Shown piece after piece: positions 35,899-45,134 of a stretch of DNA of 64,000 nucleotides. Position 1 is the first letter of the stretch, and each line of letters opens with the position of its first letter. The position numbers were made by a program, and so were the translations under genes. The notes under the pieces are model-generated. The model had not been told where the DNA came from. It made no database searches and saw only the letters and a program-made list of their open reading frames with translations. This stretch comes from Ralstonia sp. A12 (GTDB lineage Bacteria > Pseudomonadota > Gammaproteobacteria > Burkholderiales > Burkholderiaceae), in the NCBI RefSeq assembly GCF_000801955.1, contig NZ_JSZO01000004.1:124001-188000 (forward strand), read 5' to 3'.

Positions 35899-36492
35899 TT
35901 ATGCGGCTGCAGGCTGGTTGCCGAACCAGTGCAGATCCAGGCACTCGCGTAGGCGCATGCGGGCGCGATACAGCAGCGCCCAGGCATTGGTCGCGGTGAT
36001 CTCCAATTCCTGACAGATTTCGTCGGTCTCCAGCTCCAGCCACTCGCGCATCATGAACACACGGCCCACGCGTGGCGGCAGGCGGTCGACGCACATCTGT
36101 AGGATGTCGAAGAACTCACGCCGTGACAGCGCCGCGTCCGGGTTACCCCAGTCCGATGGCGGGCTCACGTAGTGGCCGTCGGCAGCGAAGAGCGAATCGA
36201 AGACGGCCTCGTCCGAGCGCTGATCGGCGTCATCCGACGCACCACCGGCGAGCAACGAGACGCGCACTTCGCGCCGCCCCGAGCGGATCTCGTCGATGAT
36301 TTTGTGCTTGAGGATGCCGATTACGTACGTCTTGAGTGAGGCGTTGCCGGCAAAGCGCTCGGGGTGCTCCAGCACGGCCAGGATGGTGTCGGCGACCACG
36401 TCTTCGGCCAGTGCCGTATCGCGCAACTGCAGTTGCGCAAAGCGCAGCAGATGCGGGCGCAGGGCGTTGAGCTGATCGGGGGCGATGGCCAT
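35899..36492 (-). CDS. ECF-type RNA polymerase sigma factor
   Basis: A 197-residue group IV sigma factor. Region 2 is RPHLLRFAQLQLRDTALAEDVVADTILAVLEHPERF and ASLKTYVIGILKHKIIDEIRSGRR; region 4 is RLPPRVGRVFMMREWLELETDEICQELEITATNAWALLYRARMRLRECL. It heads a three-gene operon with a zf-HC2 anti-sigma and a CWC protein. The ATG giving MAIAPDQL matches family length; an upstream start would add 16 residues. The signal is unknown, possibly redox or metal stress. Confidence 0.9.
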   Translation of the reverse strand: MAIAPDQLNALRPHLLRFAQLQLRDTALAEDVVADTILAVLEHPERFAGNASLKTYVIGILKHKIIDEIRSGRREVRVSLLAGGASDDADQRSDEAVFDSLFAADGHYVSPPSDWGNPDAALSRREFFDILQMCVDRLPPRVGRVFMMREWLELETDEICQELEITATNAWALLYRARMRLRECLDLHWFGNQPAAA

Positions 36493-36615
36493 GTCGGGTG
36501 AATGGTGTTTTGTGTCTGCAACGGTATGGCCGGTACGCAAGGTGTGCCATCAGACGGCGCCGGCTTTTCTTGTAAAATCCCGCCTGCCGAAAATGGGCTG
36601 CTGCGTTTTGTGTAG

Positions 36616-37599
<984 letters not shown>

Positions 37600-37720
37600 G
37601 AACGTGCTCACGATCCTACTGCGCGGCCCGATCTTGGCCCTGCGATGCTCACCGTACCCATGTACGGTTGCGCTTCTCGGGCCAACCTCGGCCCGCTCGC
37701 TACGGATCGTGAACACGTTC
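37600..37720. repeat. 121-bp imperfect palindromic element after argB
   Basis: The outer arms (37600-37616 and 37704-37720) are 17 bp with one mismatch. The middle segments around GGCC(C/G) and TTGGCCC pair with the mirrored GGGCCAA, and the centre is ACCGTAC-CCAT-GTACGGT (37651-37668). Outer arms and the central hairpin share the same dyad axis near 37660. It begins directly after the argB stop and ends 12 bp before the HAD gene start. It resembles a dispersed intergenic repeat or a folded RNA, but I cannot show copies elsewhere. Confidence 0.75.
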
Positions 37721-37732
37721 TAGGCCAAGGCA

Positions 37733-38608
37733 ATGCGGACCGTCTTGAGGGTACGGGCGCGCCGGAAGGCGCAATCGACACGCGCCTGGCCACGCGAGGT
37801 GGCGGATTCCCAACCGCCCAAGCAACAGCCGGTCTGGCTGTTTGACCTCGACAACACCCTCCACCACGCCTCGCACGCGATCTTTCCGCAGATCAATCGG
37901 CTGATGACGGCCTATGTGGCACGCGTGCTCGGCACGGACGACGCCACCGCCAGCCAGGTGCGCATGGACTATTGGCACCGCTATGGCGCCACCATTCTCG
38001 GCATGGTCCGCCACCACGGCGTCGACCCCGACGACTTCCTCGCCCAGGCGCATCACTTTGACGACCTGCGCGCCATGGTGCGTGCCGAGCGCGGCTTGGC
38101 TCAATTGCTGCGCGCGCTGCCCGGGCGCAAGATCCTGCTGACCAACGCCCCCGTCGCCTATGCGCGCGAGGTGGTGCGCCTGATCGGCTTGAAGCGCGCG
38201 TTTGCCCGCGAGATTGCCGTCGAGCACATGTGGGTACACCGGCGCTTGCGCCCAAAACCCGATCCGCTGATGCTGCGCCGGTTGCTGGCGCGTGAGCGGA
38301 TTGCGCCGTCGCGCGCCATTCTGGTGGAGGACACACTTTCGCACCTCAAGCGCTATCGGCGTCTGGGCATTGGCACGGTGTGGGTGACGGGCTACCTGCG
38401 CCGGGTTGCACCCGGTGCGGCATCGCAGTCTTCACAATCGGCTGCCGAGGCTTTGCATCCAATGCAAGTGGCGGCGATGGGCGCGCGTGCAAATTCACCA
38501 CATCAGCCGGCCGCCGCACCGATTTTGTTCGCCAACCGGCCCGGCTATGTCAGCGTGAAAGTAAAATCGGTGCTTCAACTAAAACGAAGGCTTGTTCGAC
38601 GCGGCTAG
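37733..38608 (+). CDS. HAD-superfamily pyrimidine 5'-nucleotidase-like phosphatase
   Basis: A 291-residue HAD hydrolase. Motif I is VWLFDLDNTLHHAS (catalytic Asp pair), followed by a helical cap, motif II ILLTNAP, Lys in RRLRPKPDPLMLRR and motif IV AILVEDTLSHLKR. Relatives dephosphorylate UMP or CMP; the substrate here is inferred. The 30 residues before motif I are basic and atypical, so a GTG start at 37799 is an alternative. The last 60 residues after the HAD fold are low complexity. Confidence 0.85.
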   Translation: MRTVLRVRARRKAQSTRAWPREVADSQPPKQQPVWLFDLDNTLHHASHAIFPQINRLMTAYVARVLGTDDATASQVRMDYWHRYGATILGMVRHHGVDPDDFLAQAHHFDDLRAMVRAERGLAQLLRALPGRKILLTNAPVAYAREVVRLIGLKRAFAREIAVEHMWVHRRLRPKPDPLMLRRLLARERIAPSRAILVEDTLSHLKRYRRLGIGTVWVTGYLRRVAPGAASQSSQSAAEALHPMQVAAMGARANSPHQPAAAPILFANRPGYVSVKVKSVLQLKRRLVRRG

Positions 38609-38656
38609 GCTGTTACTTAGCTTCCGTGTGCAGAACGGGAGAGGGGCCAGGAAGTC

Positions 38657-39319
38657 ATGAGCAACGCGCAAACGGGGTTTCCGACGGCCGAGCTGGCTGT
38701 GGACGCGCCTATTGAAGCCACACCCGAAGCCACACCCGTACGCAAGCGCCCCCGCCCAGGCGAGCGCCGCGTGCAGATCCTGCAAACGCTGGCAGGTATG
38801 CTCGAACAGCCGCGTGGCGAGAAGATCACCACCGCTGGCCTGGCGGCCAAGCTGGATGTCTCCGAAGCGGCGCTGTACCGACATTTCGCCAGCAAGGCGC
38901 AGATGTACGAAGGCCTGATCGAATTCATCGAACAGACTGTCTTTGGCCTTATCAACCAGATCACCCTGCGTGAAGAGCACGGCCTGCGCCAGGCGCACGC
39001 CATTGCGCACATGCTGCTGTCGTTTGCCGACAAGAACCCGGGCATGACGCGCGTGCTGGTGGGCGAGGCGCTGGTCGGTGAGGATGAGCGCCTGCCGGAG
39101 CGCATGGCGCAGTGTCTGGACCGCATCGAGGCGTCGTTCAAGCAGAGCCTGCGCGTGGCCGTCACCCAAGGCGCATGGCCGGCGGATACTGACATTGCGT
39201 CGCGCGCCAACCTGATTGTCTGCGTGGTGGTGGGGCGCTGGCACCGGTACGCCAAGAGCGGCTTCCGCAAATCGCCGATGGAGGGCGTGGAAGCGCAGTT
39301 GCGCGTGCTGTTGGCTTGA
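38657..39319 (+). CDS. slmA: Nucleoid occlusion factor SlmA (TetR family)
   Basis: A 220-residue TetR-type DNA-binding protein that stops FtsZ polymerisation over the nucleoid. The HTH region is RRVQILQTLAGMLEQPRGEKITTAGLAAKLDVSEAALYRHFASKAQMYEGLIEFIEQTVF, which matches SlmA strongly, with GFRKSPMEGVEAQLRVLL near the C-terminus. It carries an unusual 28-residue Pro/Glu/Ala N-terminal lead. It is followed by a strong terminator. Confidence 0.93.
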   Translation: MSNAQTGFPTAELAVDAPIEATPEATPVRKRPRPGERRVQILQTLAGMLEQPRGEKITTAGLAAKLDVSEAALYRHFASKAQMYEGLIEFIEQTVFGLINQITLREEHGLRQAHAIAHMLLSFADKNPGMTRVLVGEALVGEDERLPERMAQCLDRIEASFKQSLRVAVTQGAWPADTDIASRANLIVCVVVGRWHRYAKSGFRKSPMEGVEAQLRVLLA

Positions 39320-39332
39320 GCATGCCGCCCAA

Positions 39333-39364
39333 GAAAAAGCCCCGCAGATGCGGGGCTTTTTTGT
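39333..39364. terminator. Terminator after slmA (bidirectional with gabR)
   Basis: AAAAGCCCCGC (39335-39345) pairs with GCGGGGCTTTT (39350-39360), loop AGAT, followed by TTTGTG. The complementary strand also carries a T-run, so it serves both genes. Confidence 0.9.
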
Positions 39365-39368
39365 GTGC

Positions 39369-40901
39369 TCAGCCAATGGTGCGCACTGCCTCGGCCAGCG
39401 TGTGAAACCGCGCAGCGATGTGTTCCGTTTCCACATGGCCATAGCCCAGCAGCAGGCCTGGCTGGCGGCGCGCATCGTCCTGGTAGTAGCGCGAGAGCGG
39501 CCGCGTGACGACATCGTTGGCGAGCGCCAGGTCTGCCACAGCCACATCGTTGGTACCCGGCGGCAGGCCCAGCACGAGATGCAGGCCCGACGCGCCGTCA
39601 TGCACCGGCAGCGCATCGCCAAACTCATTGCCGATGGCAGCCAGCAGCGTTTCGCGCCGCTCCGCATACACGCCGCGCATGCGCCGGATGTGCGAGACGA
39701 AATGCCCCTCGGCAATGAAATCCGCAAGCACCGCCTGCGTGAGGATCTGACCCCCGCGGAACATCTCCGACAGCCCCGTCGCGAACGCATCGGCCAGCGC
39801 AGGCGGCACCACCAGATAACCGATCCGCAGACTCGGGAACAGCACCTTGGAGAACGTCCCCATGTAGAGCACGCGCCCGCCTTCGTCCAGGCCTTGCAGT
39901 GAGGGCAACGGACGGCTGCCATAGCGGAACTCGCTGTCGTAGTCGTCTTCAGCGATCCACGCATCGGTGGCGTGCGCGGTGGCCAGCAGTGCGCGGCGCC
40001 GCGCCAGGCTCATCACCGAGCCGAGCGGGTATTGGTGCGAGGGCGACACCACCATCAGCTTGGGCGGTTTGCCACGCTGGCGCGTGCGTGCGGGCACGTC
40101 AAAGCGCATGCCTTCGTCGTCCACCGGCAACGGCACGGTGCGGATGCCCGCAGCGGTGAGTACGCTGCGCACGCCCCAGTAGCCGGGGTCTTCGATCCAC
40201 GCGCTATCACCGGCATCGCACAGCAGTTGTGCGATGAGCTGGAGCGACGGGTGGATGCCGGCGGTGATGATGATCTGCTCGGGCTCGCAGCGCACGCCGC
40301 GCGCGGTGCGCAGGTAGTCGGCCAGCGCGGTGCGCAGCGGCAGGTAGCCGGCGCCCACCGGATACGTCAGCAACGCGGGCGAGGGTTTGCGCAGCAACCG
40401 GTTGTGCAGCCGCGACCAGATGCGCGCCGGAAACATCCGCACCTCGGGCACGCCTGGCATGAAAGCGCCCCACTGTCGCGAGCTGGCGCCCGCATCGCGT
40501 ACCAGTGCGCGGCCACGTGTGGACAGCATCGGTGCGACGGGCGCCGCGGCTTCCGCAATCTCAGCAACAGGCGCTGTTGGCACAGGCGTGGCATCGAGCC
40601 GGTCCGGCGCGGTATCGGCGACAAACGTGCCACTGCCCACGCCCGCCGAGACATAGCCTTCCACACCGAGCTGTTCGTACACGTGGATGACCGTGTTGCG
40701 CGCGATGCCCAGCTCGGTGGCCAACTGGCGCGACGACGGCAGACGCGTGCCTGGCTGCAGTTCGTCGCGCAGGATGCCCTCCTGCAGCGCGCGGTACAGG
40801 CGGCGGTGGTCGGGCTCGCCGCTGGCGTCGGCACGATCGAAGCGACGCTGCAGGTAGTCGACCAGCATGCTGGCGCGGTGGGCGGGGGAATGGTCGGCCA
40901 T
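39369..40901 (-). CDS. gabR: MocR/GabR-family regulator (GntR HTH plus aminotransferase-like domain)
   Basis: A 510-residue regulator. The N-terminal GntR winged helix is LQPGTRLPSSRQLATELGIARNTVIHVYEQLGVEGYVSAGVGSGTFVA. A class-I aminotransferase-fold domain (from about residue 130) follows, with the PLP-lysine motif GTFSKVLFPSLRIGYLVVP. It is divergent from gabT and gabD, the GABA shunt genes activated by GabR in other bacteria, so PLP/GABA-sensing is likely. PdxR and TauR are relatives; the name rests on context. Confidence 0.9.
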   Translation of the reverse strand: MADHSPAHRASMLVDYLQRRFDRADASGEPDHRRLYRALQEGILRDELQPGTRLPSSRQLATELGIARNTVIHVYEQLGVEGYVSAGVGSGTFVADTAPDRLDATPVPTAPVAEIAEAAAPVAPMLSTRGRALVRDAGASSRQWGAFMPGVPEVRMFPARIWSRLHNRLLRKPSPALLTYPVGAGYLPLRTALADYLRTARGVRCEPEQIIITAGIHPSLQLIAQLLCDAGDSAWIEDPGYWGVRSVLTAAGIRTVPLPVDDEGMRFDVPARTRQRGKPPKLMVVSPSHQYPLGSVMSLARRRALLATAHATDAWIAEDDYDSEFRYGSRPLPSLQGLDEGGRVLYMGTFSKVLFPSLRIGYLVVPPALADAFATGLSEMFRGGQILTQAVLADFIAEGHFVSHIRRMRGVYAERRETLLAAIGNEFGDALPVHDGASGLHLVLGLPPGTNDVAVADLALANDVVTRPLSRYYQDDARRQPGLLLGYGHVETEHIAARFHTLAEAVRTIG

Positions 40902-40910
40902 GGTGGAGGG

Positions 40911-40932
40911 TGGAACCTATAAAGTGGTTCCA
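40911..40932. promoter_or_regulatory. Inverted repeat in gabR-gabT promoter region
   Basis: TGGAACC (40911-40917) and GGTTCCA (40926-40932) are perfect 7-bp arms with an 8-bp spacer, 10 bp upstream of the gabR start. A second pair, ATTGG-N16-CCAAT, lies nearby (about 40947-40975). MocR proteins often bind paired half-sites, so these are candidates for GabR binding. Confidence 0.45.
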
Positions 40933-41024
40933 AAAGAAAAACCTGATTGGGTCTTATTGTACAGAGCCAATGGCGCCACACTGGCTCGCATCGAATCTTT
41001 CTTGACCCCACGCACCCGACCGCC

Positions 41025-42317
41025 ATGAACGCCCGAGATCCGCAACAAGCGCTGCAACAGAACGCCCAATGGAATGCCCGCCGCCTGGCCGCCACGCCGC
41101 GCGGCGTTGGTGTGATGACCGACCGCTACGCCGAGCGCGCCGAGAACGCCCTGTTCTGGGACGTGGAAGGCCGTCGCTACATCGACTTCGCGGCCGGCAT
41201 TGCGGTGGTCAACACGGGGCACCGTCATCCGCGCCTGGTGCAAGCCGTGCGCGAGCAGCTCGACCACTTCACGCACACCGCTTACCAGATCGTGCCGTAT
41301 GCCTCGGCCGTCGAACTGGCTGAGCGCCTGAACGCGGCCACGCCCGGCGCGCACGTCAAGAAGACCGCGTTCTTCACTACGGGCGCCGAGGCCGTCGAGA
41401 ACGCCGTCAAGATCGCGCGGGCACACACCGGCCGTCCGGGCGTGATCGCGCTCACGGGGGCCTTCCACGGCCGCACGTTCATGGGCATGTCGCTCACGGG
41501 CAAGGTCGTGCCGTACAAGACGGGCTTCGGTCCGTTCCCGGGCAGCATCTATCACGTGCCGGCGCCGGTCGCGCTGCATGGCGTGAGCACGCAGGATTCG
41601 CTGGACGCGATCCAACGCTTGTTCAAGGCTGACATCGATCCGCGCCAAGTCGCGGCCATCATCTTTGAACCGGTGCAGGGCGAGGGTGGCTTCTACCAGA
41701 TGCCTGCCGACTTCGTGCGCGCCGTGCGTGCACTGTGCGATGAGCACGGCATCGTGATGATTGCCGACGAAGTGCAGACCGGCTTTGCCCGCACCGGCAA
41801 GCTGTTCGCCATGGAGCACACTGGCGTGCTGCCGGACCTGATGACCATGGCCAAGGGTTTGGCTGGCGGCTTGCCGCTGTCCGCCGTGACCGGCCGCGCC
41901 GAAATCATGGACGCACCGGCTCCGGGTGGTCTGGGCGGTACCTACGCCGGCAACCCGCTGGCCGTGGCCGCTGCGCACGCGGTGCTCGACATCATCGCCG
42001 ACGAGAAACTGTGTGAGCGTTCCGCTGCGCTGGGCGCACGTCTTGTCGACGCGTTGAACGCGATCAAGACGAAGCAACCGCGCATTGCCGAAGTGCGTGG
42101 CGTGGGCGCGATGGTTGCTGTGGAATTCAATACGCCGGACGGCAAGCCCGACGCCGACTTCACCAAGGGCGTGCAGCAACGTGCGCTCGACGCCGGCCTG
42201 CTGCTGCTGTCGTGCGGCGTGTACGGCAACGTGATCCGCTTCCTGTTCCCGCTCACGATTGAAGATGCGGTGTTCGAAGAGGGCCTTGCCATCCTGCAAC
42301 GCGCATTGGAGGGCTGA
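41025..42317 (+). CDS. gabT: 4-aminobutyrate--2-oxoglutarate transaminase
   Basis: A 430-residue PLP aminotransferase of the GABA shunt. Class III signatures are present: [59 protein letters not shown] (PLP-binding Asp), and the Schiff-base lysine in [15 protein letters not shown]. Start chosen at MNARDPQQ. It is followed directly by gabD. Confidence 0.95.
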   Translation: MNARDPQQALQQNAQWNARRLAATPRGVGVMTDRYAERAENALFWDVEGRRYIDFAAGIAVVNTGHRHPRLVQAVREQLDHFTHTAYQIVPYASAVELAERLNAATPGAHVKKTAFFTTGAEAVENAVKIARAHTGRPGVIALTGAFHGRTFMGMSLTGKVVPYKTGFGPFPGSIYHVPAPVALHGVSTQDSLDAIQRLFKADIDPRQVAAIIFEPVQGEGGFYQMPADFVRAVRALCDEHGIVMIADEVQTGFARTGKLFAMEHTGVLPDLMTMAKGLAGGLPLSAVTGRAEIMDAPAPGGLGGTYAGNPLAVAAAHAVLDIIADEKLCERSAALGARLVDALNAIKTKQPRIAEVRGVGAMVAVEFNTPDGKPDADFTKGVQQRALDAGLLLLSCGVYGNVIRFLFPLTIEDAVFEEGLAILQRALEG

Positions 42318-42321
42318 CACC

Positions 42322-43824
42322 ATGACCCGCACCGATTTGCCCAGCGCACCGGTTACGCCACCGATCGCGCTCAAAGACCCGGGTCTGTGGCGCACGCAGG
42401 CGTTCCTGGCCGGCACATGGACCGATGCCGATGACGGCGCCACGCGCGACGTGACCGACCCCGCCACCGGCCGCACCATCGGCACTGTGCCCGGCATGGG
42501 CGTTGCTGAAACGCGCCGCGCCATCGACGCCGCGCAGGTCGCGCAGCGCGCCTGGCGCAAGGTGCCCGCGCGTGAGCGCGCGAAGATCCTGCGTAAGCTC
42601 GCCGACCTGATGATGGACCACCAGCAAGACCTCGCTGCCATCCTCACCGCCGAGCAAGGCAAGCCGCTGCCCGAAGCCGCGGGCGAAATCGCCTACGCCG
42701 CATCGTTCATCGAATGGTTTGCCGAAGAGGCCCGCCGCGTCTACGGCGACACGATTCCCGCGCCGCAGAGCGACCGCCGCATCGTCGTCACCAAGGAGCC
42801 GATCGGCGTGACAGCCGCCATCACGCCGTGGAATTTCCCGATCGCGATGATGACGCGCAAGGTGGGTCCGGCACTGGCCGCGGGTTGCTCGATGGTGGTC
42901 AAGCCTGCGCTCGAGACGCCCTACTCTGCGCTCGCCTTTGCAGAGCTTGCTGCGCGTGCCGGTGTGCCTGCGGGTTTGCTCTCCGTTGTTACCGGCGATT
43001 CGCAGGCGATTGGCGGCGAGCTGACTTCCAACCCCATCGTGCGCAAGCTGAGCTTCACGGGTTCCACGGGCGTTGGCAAGCTGCTGATGCGCCAGTGCGC
43101 GGACGACATCAAGAAGCTCTCGTTGGAGCTGGGCGGCAACGCGCCCTTCATCGTGTTCGACGATGCCGATGTCGATGCCGCCGTGGAAGGCGCGATGATC
43201 GCCAAGTACCGCAACGCCGGCCAGACCTGCGTGTGCGCCAATCGCTTCTACGTGCAGCGCGGCATCTACGACAGGTTTGCCGCCAAGCTGGCCGATGCCG
43301 TGCGTGCGCTGCGCGTGGGCAACGGCACCGAGCCCGGTGTGCAGCAGGGCCCGCTGATCCACATGCGCGCGATGGACAAGGTGCAGCAGCACTTGAACGA
43401 CGCCATCTCGCAAGGTGCGCGCGTGCTGGTGGGCGGCAAGCCGCACGCGCTGTCTGCGCAGGGTGGCGCGTTCTTCGAGCCGACCGTGGTGGTCGATGCC
43501 AAGCCGGGCATGCTGGTCGCGCACGAAGAGACCTTCGGCCCGCTGGCCGCACTCATCCCCTTCGACACAGAAGACGAGGCCGTGGCTGCCGCCAATGACA
43601 CCGAGTTCGGCCTGGCCGCGTACTTTTACACGCGCGACCTGGGCCGTGCGTGGCGCGTGTCGGAGGCGCTGGAGTCGGGCATGGTCGGCGTCAACACTGG
43701 GTTGATCTCGACGGCCGAAGCGCCCTTCGGCGGCGTCAAGCAATCGGGCCTGGGCCGCGAAGGCTCCAAGTACGGCATCGACGAGTACCTGGAGATCAAG
43801 TACATCAACATGGCTGGGCTCTAA
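42322..43824 (+). CDS. gabD: NAD(P)-dependent succinate-semialdehyde dehydrogenase
   Basis: A 500-residue aldehyde dehydrogenase that oxidises succinate semialdehyde from GabT. ALDH motifs: [41 protein letters not shown], catalytic Glu in [18 protein letters not shown], and catalytic Cys in [14 protein letters not shown]. It starts 4 bp after the gabT stop, forming an operon, and ends before a terminator. Confidence 0.95.
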   Translation: MTRTDLPSAPVTPPIALKDPGLWRTQAFLAGTWTDADDGATRDVTDPATGRTIGTVPGMGVAETRRAIDAAQVAQRAWRKVPARERAKILRKLADLMMDHQQDLAAILTAEQGKPLPEAAGEIAYAASFIEWFAEEARRVYGDTIPAPQSDRRIVVTKEPIGVTAAITPWNFPIAMMTRKVGPALAAGCSMVVKPALETPYSALAFAELAARAGVPAGLLSVVTGDSQAIGGELTSNPIVRKLSFTGSTGVGKLLMRQCADDIKKLSLELGGNAPFIVFDDADVDAAVEGAMIAKYRNAGQTCVCANRFYVQRGIYDRFAAKLADAVRALRVGNGTEPGVQQGPLIHMRAMDKVQQHLNDAISQGARVLVGGKPHALSAQGGAFFEPTVVVDAKPGMLVAHEETFGPLAALIPFDTEDEAVAAANDTEFGLAAYFYTRDLGRAWRVSEALESGMVGVNTGLISTAEAPFGGVKQSGLGREGSKYGIDEYLEIKYINMAGL

Positions 43825-43849
43825 GCCACACCAGCGGCATCAAGCAGCT

Positions 43850-43900
43850 ACGCCCCGACCGGACTTCGCCTGTACGGCGAGGCTTCAGGCCGGGGCGTTT
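43850..43900. terminator. Terminator between gabD and carboxymuconolactone decarboxylase-like gene
   Basis: ACGCCCCG (43850-43857) pairs with CGGGGCGT (43891-43898), enclosing a second GCC/GGC hairpin, followed by TTTT. It overlaps the 3' end of the convergent gene (stop at 43885), so it lies partly within coding sequence. Confidence 0.6.
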
Positions 43901-44448
43901 TCCGTGGCGGGAAAGCGCCGCGCGAAACCTTCGAGCGGCAACCGCAGGGCATTGGTGAGATAGCTCACCGTGCGGTAGAAGCCCGCCAGCATCAGCAGTT
44001 CAAGGATGGCGTCGTCGCTGTAGAGCGCTTTCACGCGTGCCCACAGCGCGTCGTCGATATCGCAGGCCTCGTGCAGGGCATCGCAGAACTGCAGCAGTGT
44101 TGTCTCGTGCGGCTGCCAGCAGGTGTCGGTCGGATCGCCGTGCGCCAGTGAGTGGATCTGCGTCTCGGTCAGGCCGGCTGCGTCGCCAAAGATGGCGATA
44201 TGCACGCCCCATTCGTACTCGGAGCCGCAGCGCGCCGTCGTGCGGTCGATCACGAGTTCGCGGTCCCGCAGGTTGAGGTGTCCTTTGTCCAGCAGACCGC
44301 CTGAGAAGAACTTGGCCGCCAGCCGTTCATCACGGGCCAATGTCGTGAACAGGGTCAACGGTGGTTGCCCACGCATGACCTGGTCAATGGTTTTCTGGAT
44401 CGACAGAGCGAACGGGGGCGTTGCGGGGGCAATGCGGGCGGTTTCCAT
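43885..44448 (-). CDS. Carboxymuconolactone decarboxylase/AhpD-like protein
   Basis: A 187-residue cytosolic protein of the CMD/AhpD superfamily. The segment LRDRELVIDRTTARCGSEYEWGVHIAIFGDAAGLTETQI matches the family core (E, Cys, Glu-Trp, His). No CxxC redox pair is visible, so it may not be an AhpD peroxiredoxin partner; an aromatic or antioxidant role is possible. It is divergent from an HxlR regulator whose target it probably is. Confidence 0.85.
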   Translation of the reverse strand: METARIAPATPPFALSIQKTIDQVMRGQPPLTLFTTLARDERLAAKFFSGGLLDKGHLNLRDRELVIDRTTARCGSEYEWGVHIAIFGDAAGLTETQIHSLAHGDPTDTCWQPHETTLLQFCDALHEACDIDDALWARVKALYSDDAILELLMLAGFYRTVSYLTNALRLPLEGFARRFPATENAPA

Positions 44449-44461
44449 GCGGTCTCCTGCG

Positions 44462-44476
44462 CTATGATTTTCATAG
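44462..44476. promoter_or_regulatory. Candidate HxlR operator (CTATGA-TTT-TCATAG)
   Basis: Perfect 6-bp inverted arms around TTT, with another CTATG half-site (44494-44498) downstream. It lies between the CMD gene start and the HxlR start. HxlR regulators of quinone or aldehyde stress use short AT-rich palindromes. Confidence 0.5.
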
Positions 44477-44509
44477 TAAACGTAGGCAATTTGCTATGGA
44501 AAGTAAAGC

Positions 44510-44833
44510 ATGAAGACGTCACTTCCCGGTCAATCCGTACGCGGCTCGAATTCCGGCCGCCCGATCATGGCGGCACTGGATCTGTTCGGCCGTCGCGGCA
44601 CGCTGCGCATCATCTGGGAATTGCGCGCCGGCCCGCTGAACTTCCGTGCGTTGCAGGAGGCAGCCGACACCAATCCGGCGGTGCTCAACACGCGCCTCAA
44701 AGAGCTGCGCGCCGCCGGGCTGGTCGATCACGACGAGGGCGGATACCGCCTCACCGACCTATGCGTGGAGTTGCAGGCGCTGCTCATGCCGCTCAACGCC
44801 TGGGCCGAGCGTTGGGCGTCCACGCTGGGTTAG
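44510..44833 (+). CDS. HxlR-family transcriptional regulator
   Basis: A 107-residue winged-helix regulator of the HxlR family: PIMAALDLFGRRGTLRIIWELRAGPLNFRALQEAADTNPAVLNTRLKELRAAGLVDHDEGGYRLTDLC. HxlR members usually have a sensing Cys; here the only Cys sits in LTDLCVELQ, at the family wing. It is probably a sensor of oxidants or aldehydes controlling the divergent CMD-like gene. Confidence 0.9.
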   Translation: MKTSLPGQSVRGSNSGRPIMAALDLFGRRGTLRIIWELRAGPLNFRALQEAADTNPAVLNTRLKELRAAGLVDHDEGGYRLTDLCVELQALLMPLNAWAERWASTLG

Positions 44834-44893
44834 GACGCGGCCGGCTGATCGCCACGCTTTCGACAGTGCATAACGAGACGACGCAACAGCGCG

Positions 44894-44922
44894 GTCGCAT
44901 CGTTCGGCGCTTGCTCTATAAT
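44894..44922 (+). promoter_or_regulatory. Promoter of metXW
   Basis: A perfect TATAAT (44917-44922) with GTCGCA at 17-bp spacing (44894-44899, weak -35). It places the transcript start near 44929-44934, immediately before the aptamer, as expected for riboswitch leaders. Confidence 0.6.
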
Positions 44923-44934
44923 CACCAATTCCTG

Positions 44935-45027
44935 ACGCGCCGATTTGACGACTGGCTTGCGGGCGCGCGGGAGTCCTGGTTGCACGAATGTGGTTCGGGG
45001 CTCTCATTACAAATGCGGCTAAAGAGG
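44935..45027 (+). ncRNA. SAM-II (SAM-alpha) riboswitch aptamer, candidate
   Basis: P1 is CGCGCC (44936-44941) with GGCGCG (44962-44967); the loop starts GATTTGAC and contains CTTGC, as in SAM-II. The conserved 3' segment AAATGCGGCTAAAGAGG (45011-45027) can form the pseudoknot with the TTGCG of the loop. A hairpin (GAGTCCT/GGGGCTC, 44971-44977 and 44997-45003) is inserted between P1 and this segment. Binding of S-adenosylmethionine is inferred from the motif and the metX context. Confidence 0.75.
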
Positions 45028-45081
45028 TTCGGTCAGAACGCGGGGTAGGGAAAAGTCACCGCCCCACGTGCGCCACATGAG

Positions 45082-45124
45082 AACCCGATTGGTTGCGACA
45101 TCAGCGTTGCCGGTCGGGTTTTTT
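45082..45124 (+). terminator. Attenuator terminator upstream of metX
   Basis: AACCCGATTGG (45082-45092) pairs with CCGGTCGGGTT (45110-45120) with two G-U pairs, then a run of six T (45119-45124). It ends 10 nt before the metX ATG. It is the expected expression platform for the aptamer; whether SAM favours it is inferred. Confidence 0.75.
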
Positions 45125-45134
45125 CTTTGGTGCC

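Larger units (their letters stand above)
44834..45134 (+). other. metX leader region with promoter, riboswitch and terminator
   Basis: This 301-bp stretch holds no gene. It contains a -10 box, a SAM-II-like aptamer and a terminator hairpin ending 10 nt before metX. Each is listed separately. Confidence 0.7.
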
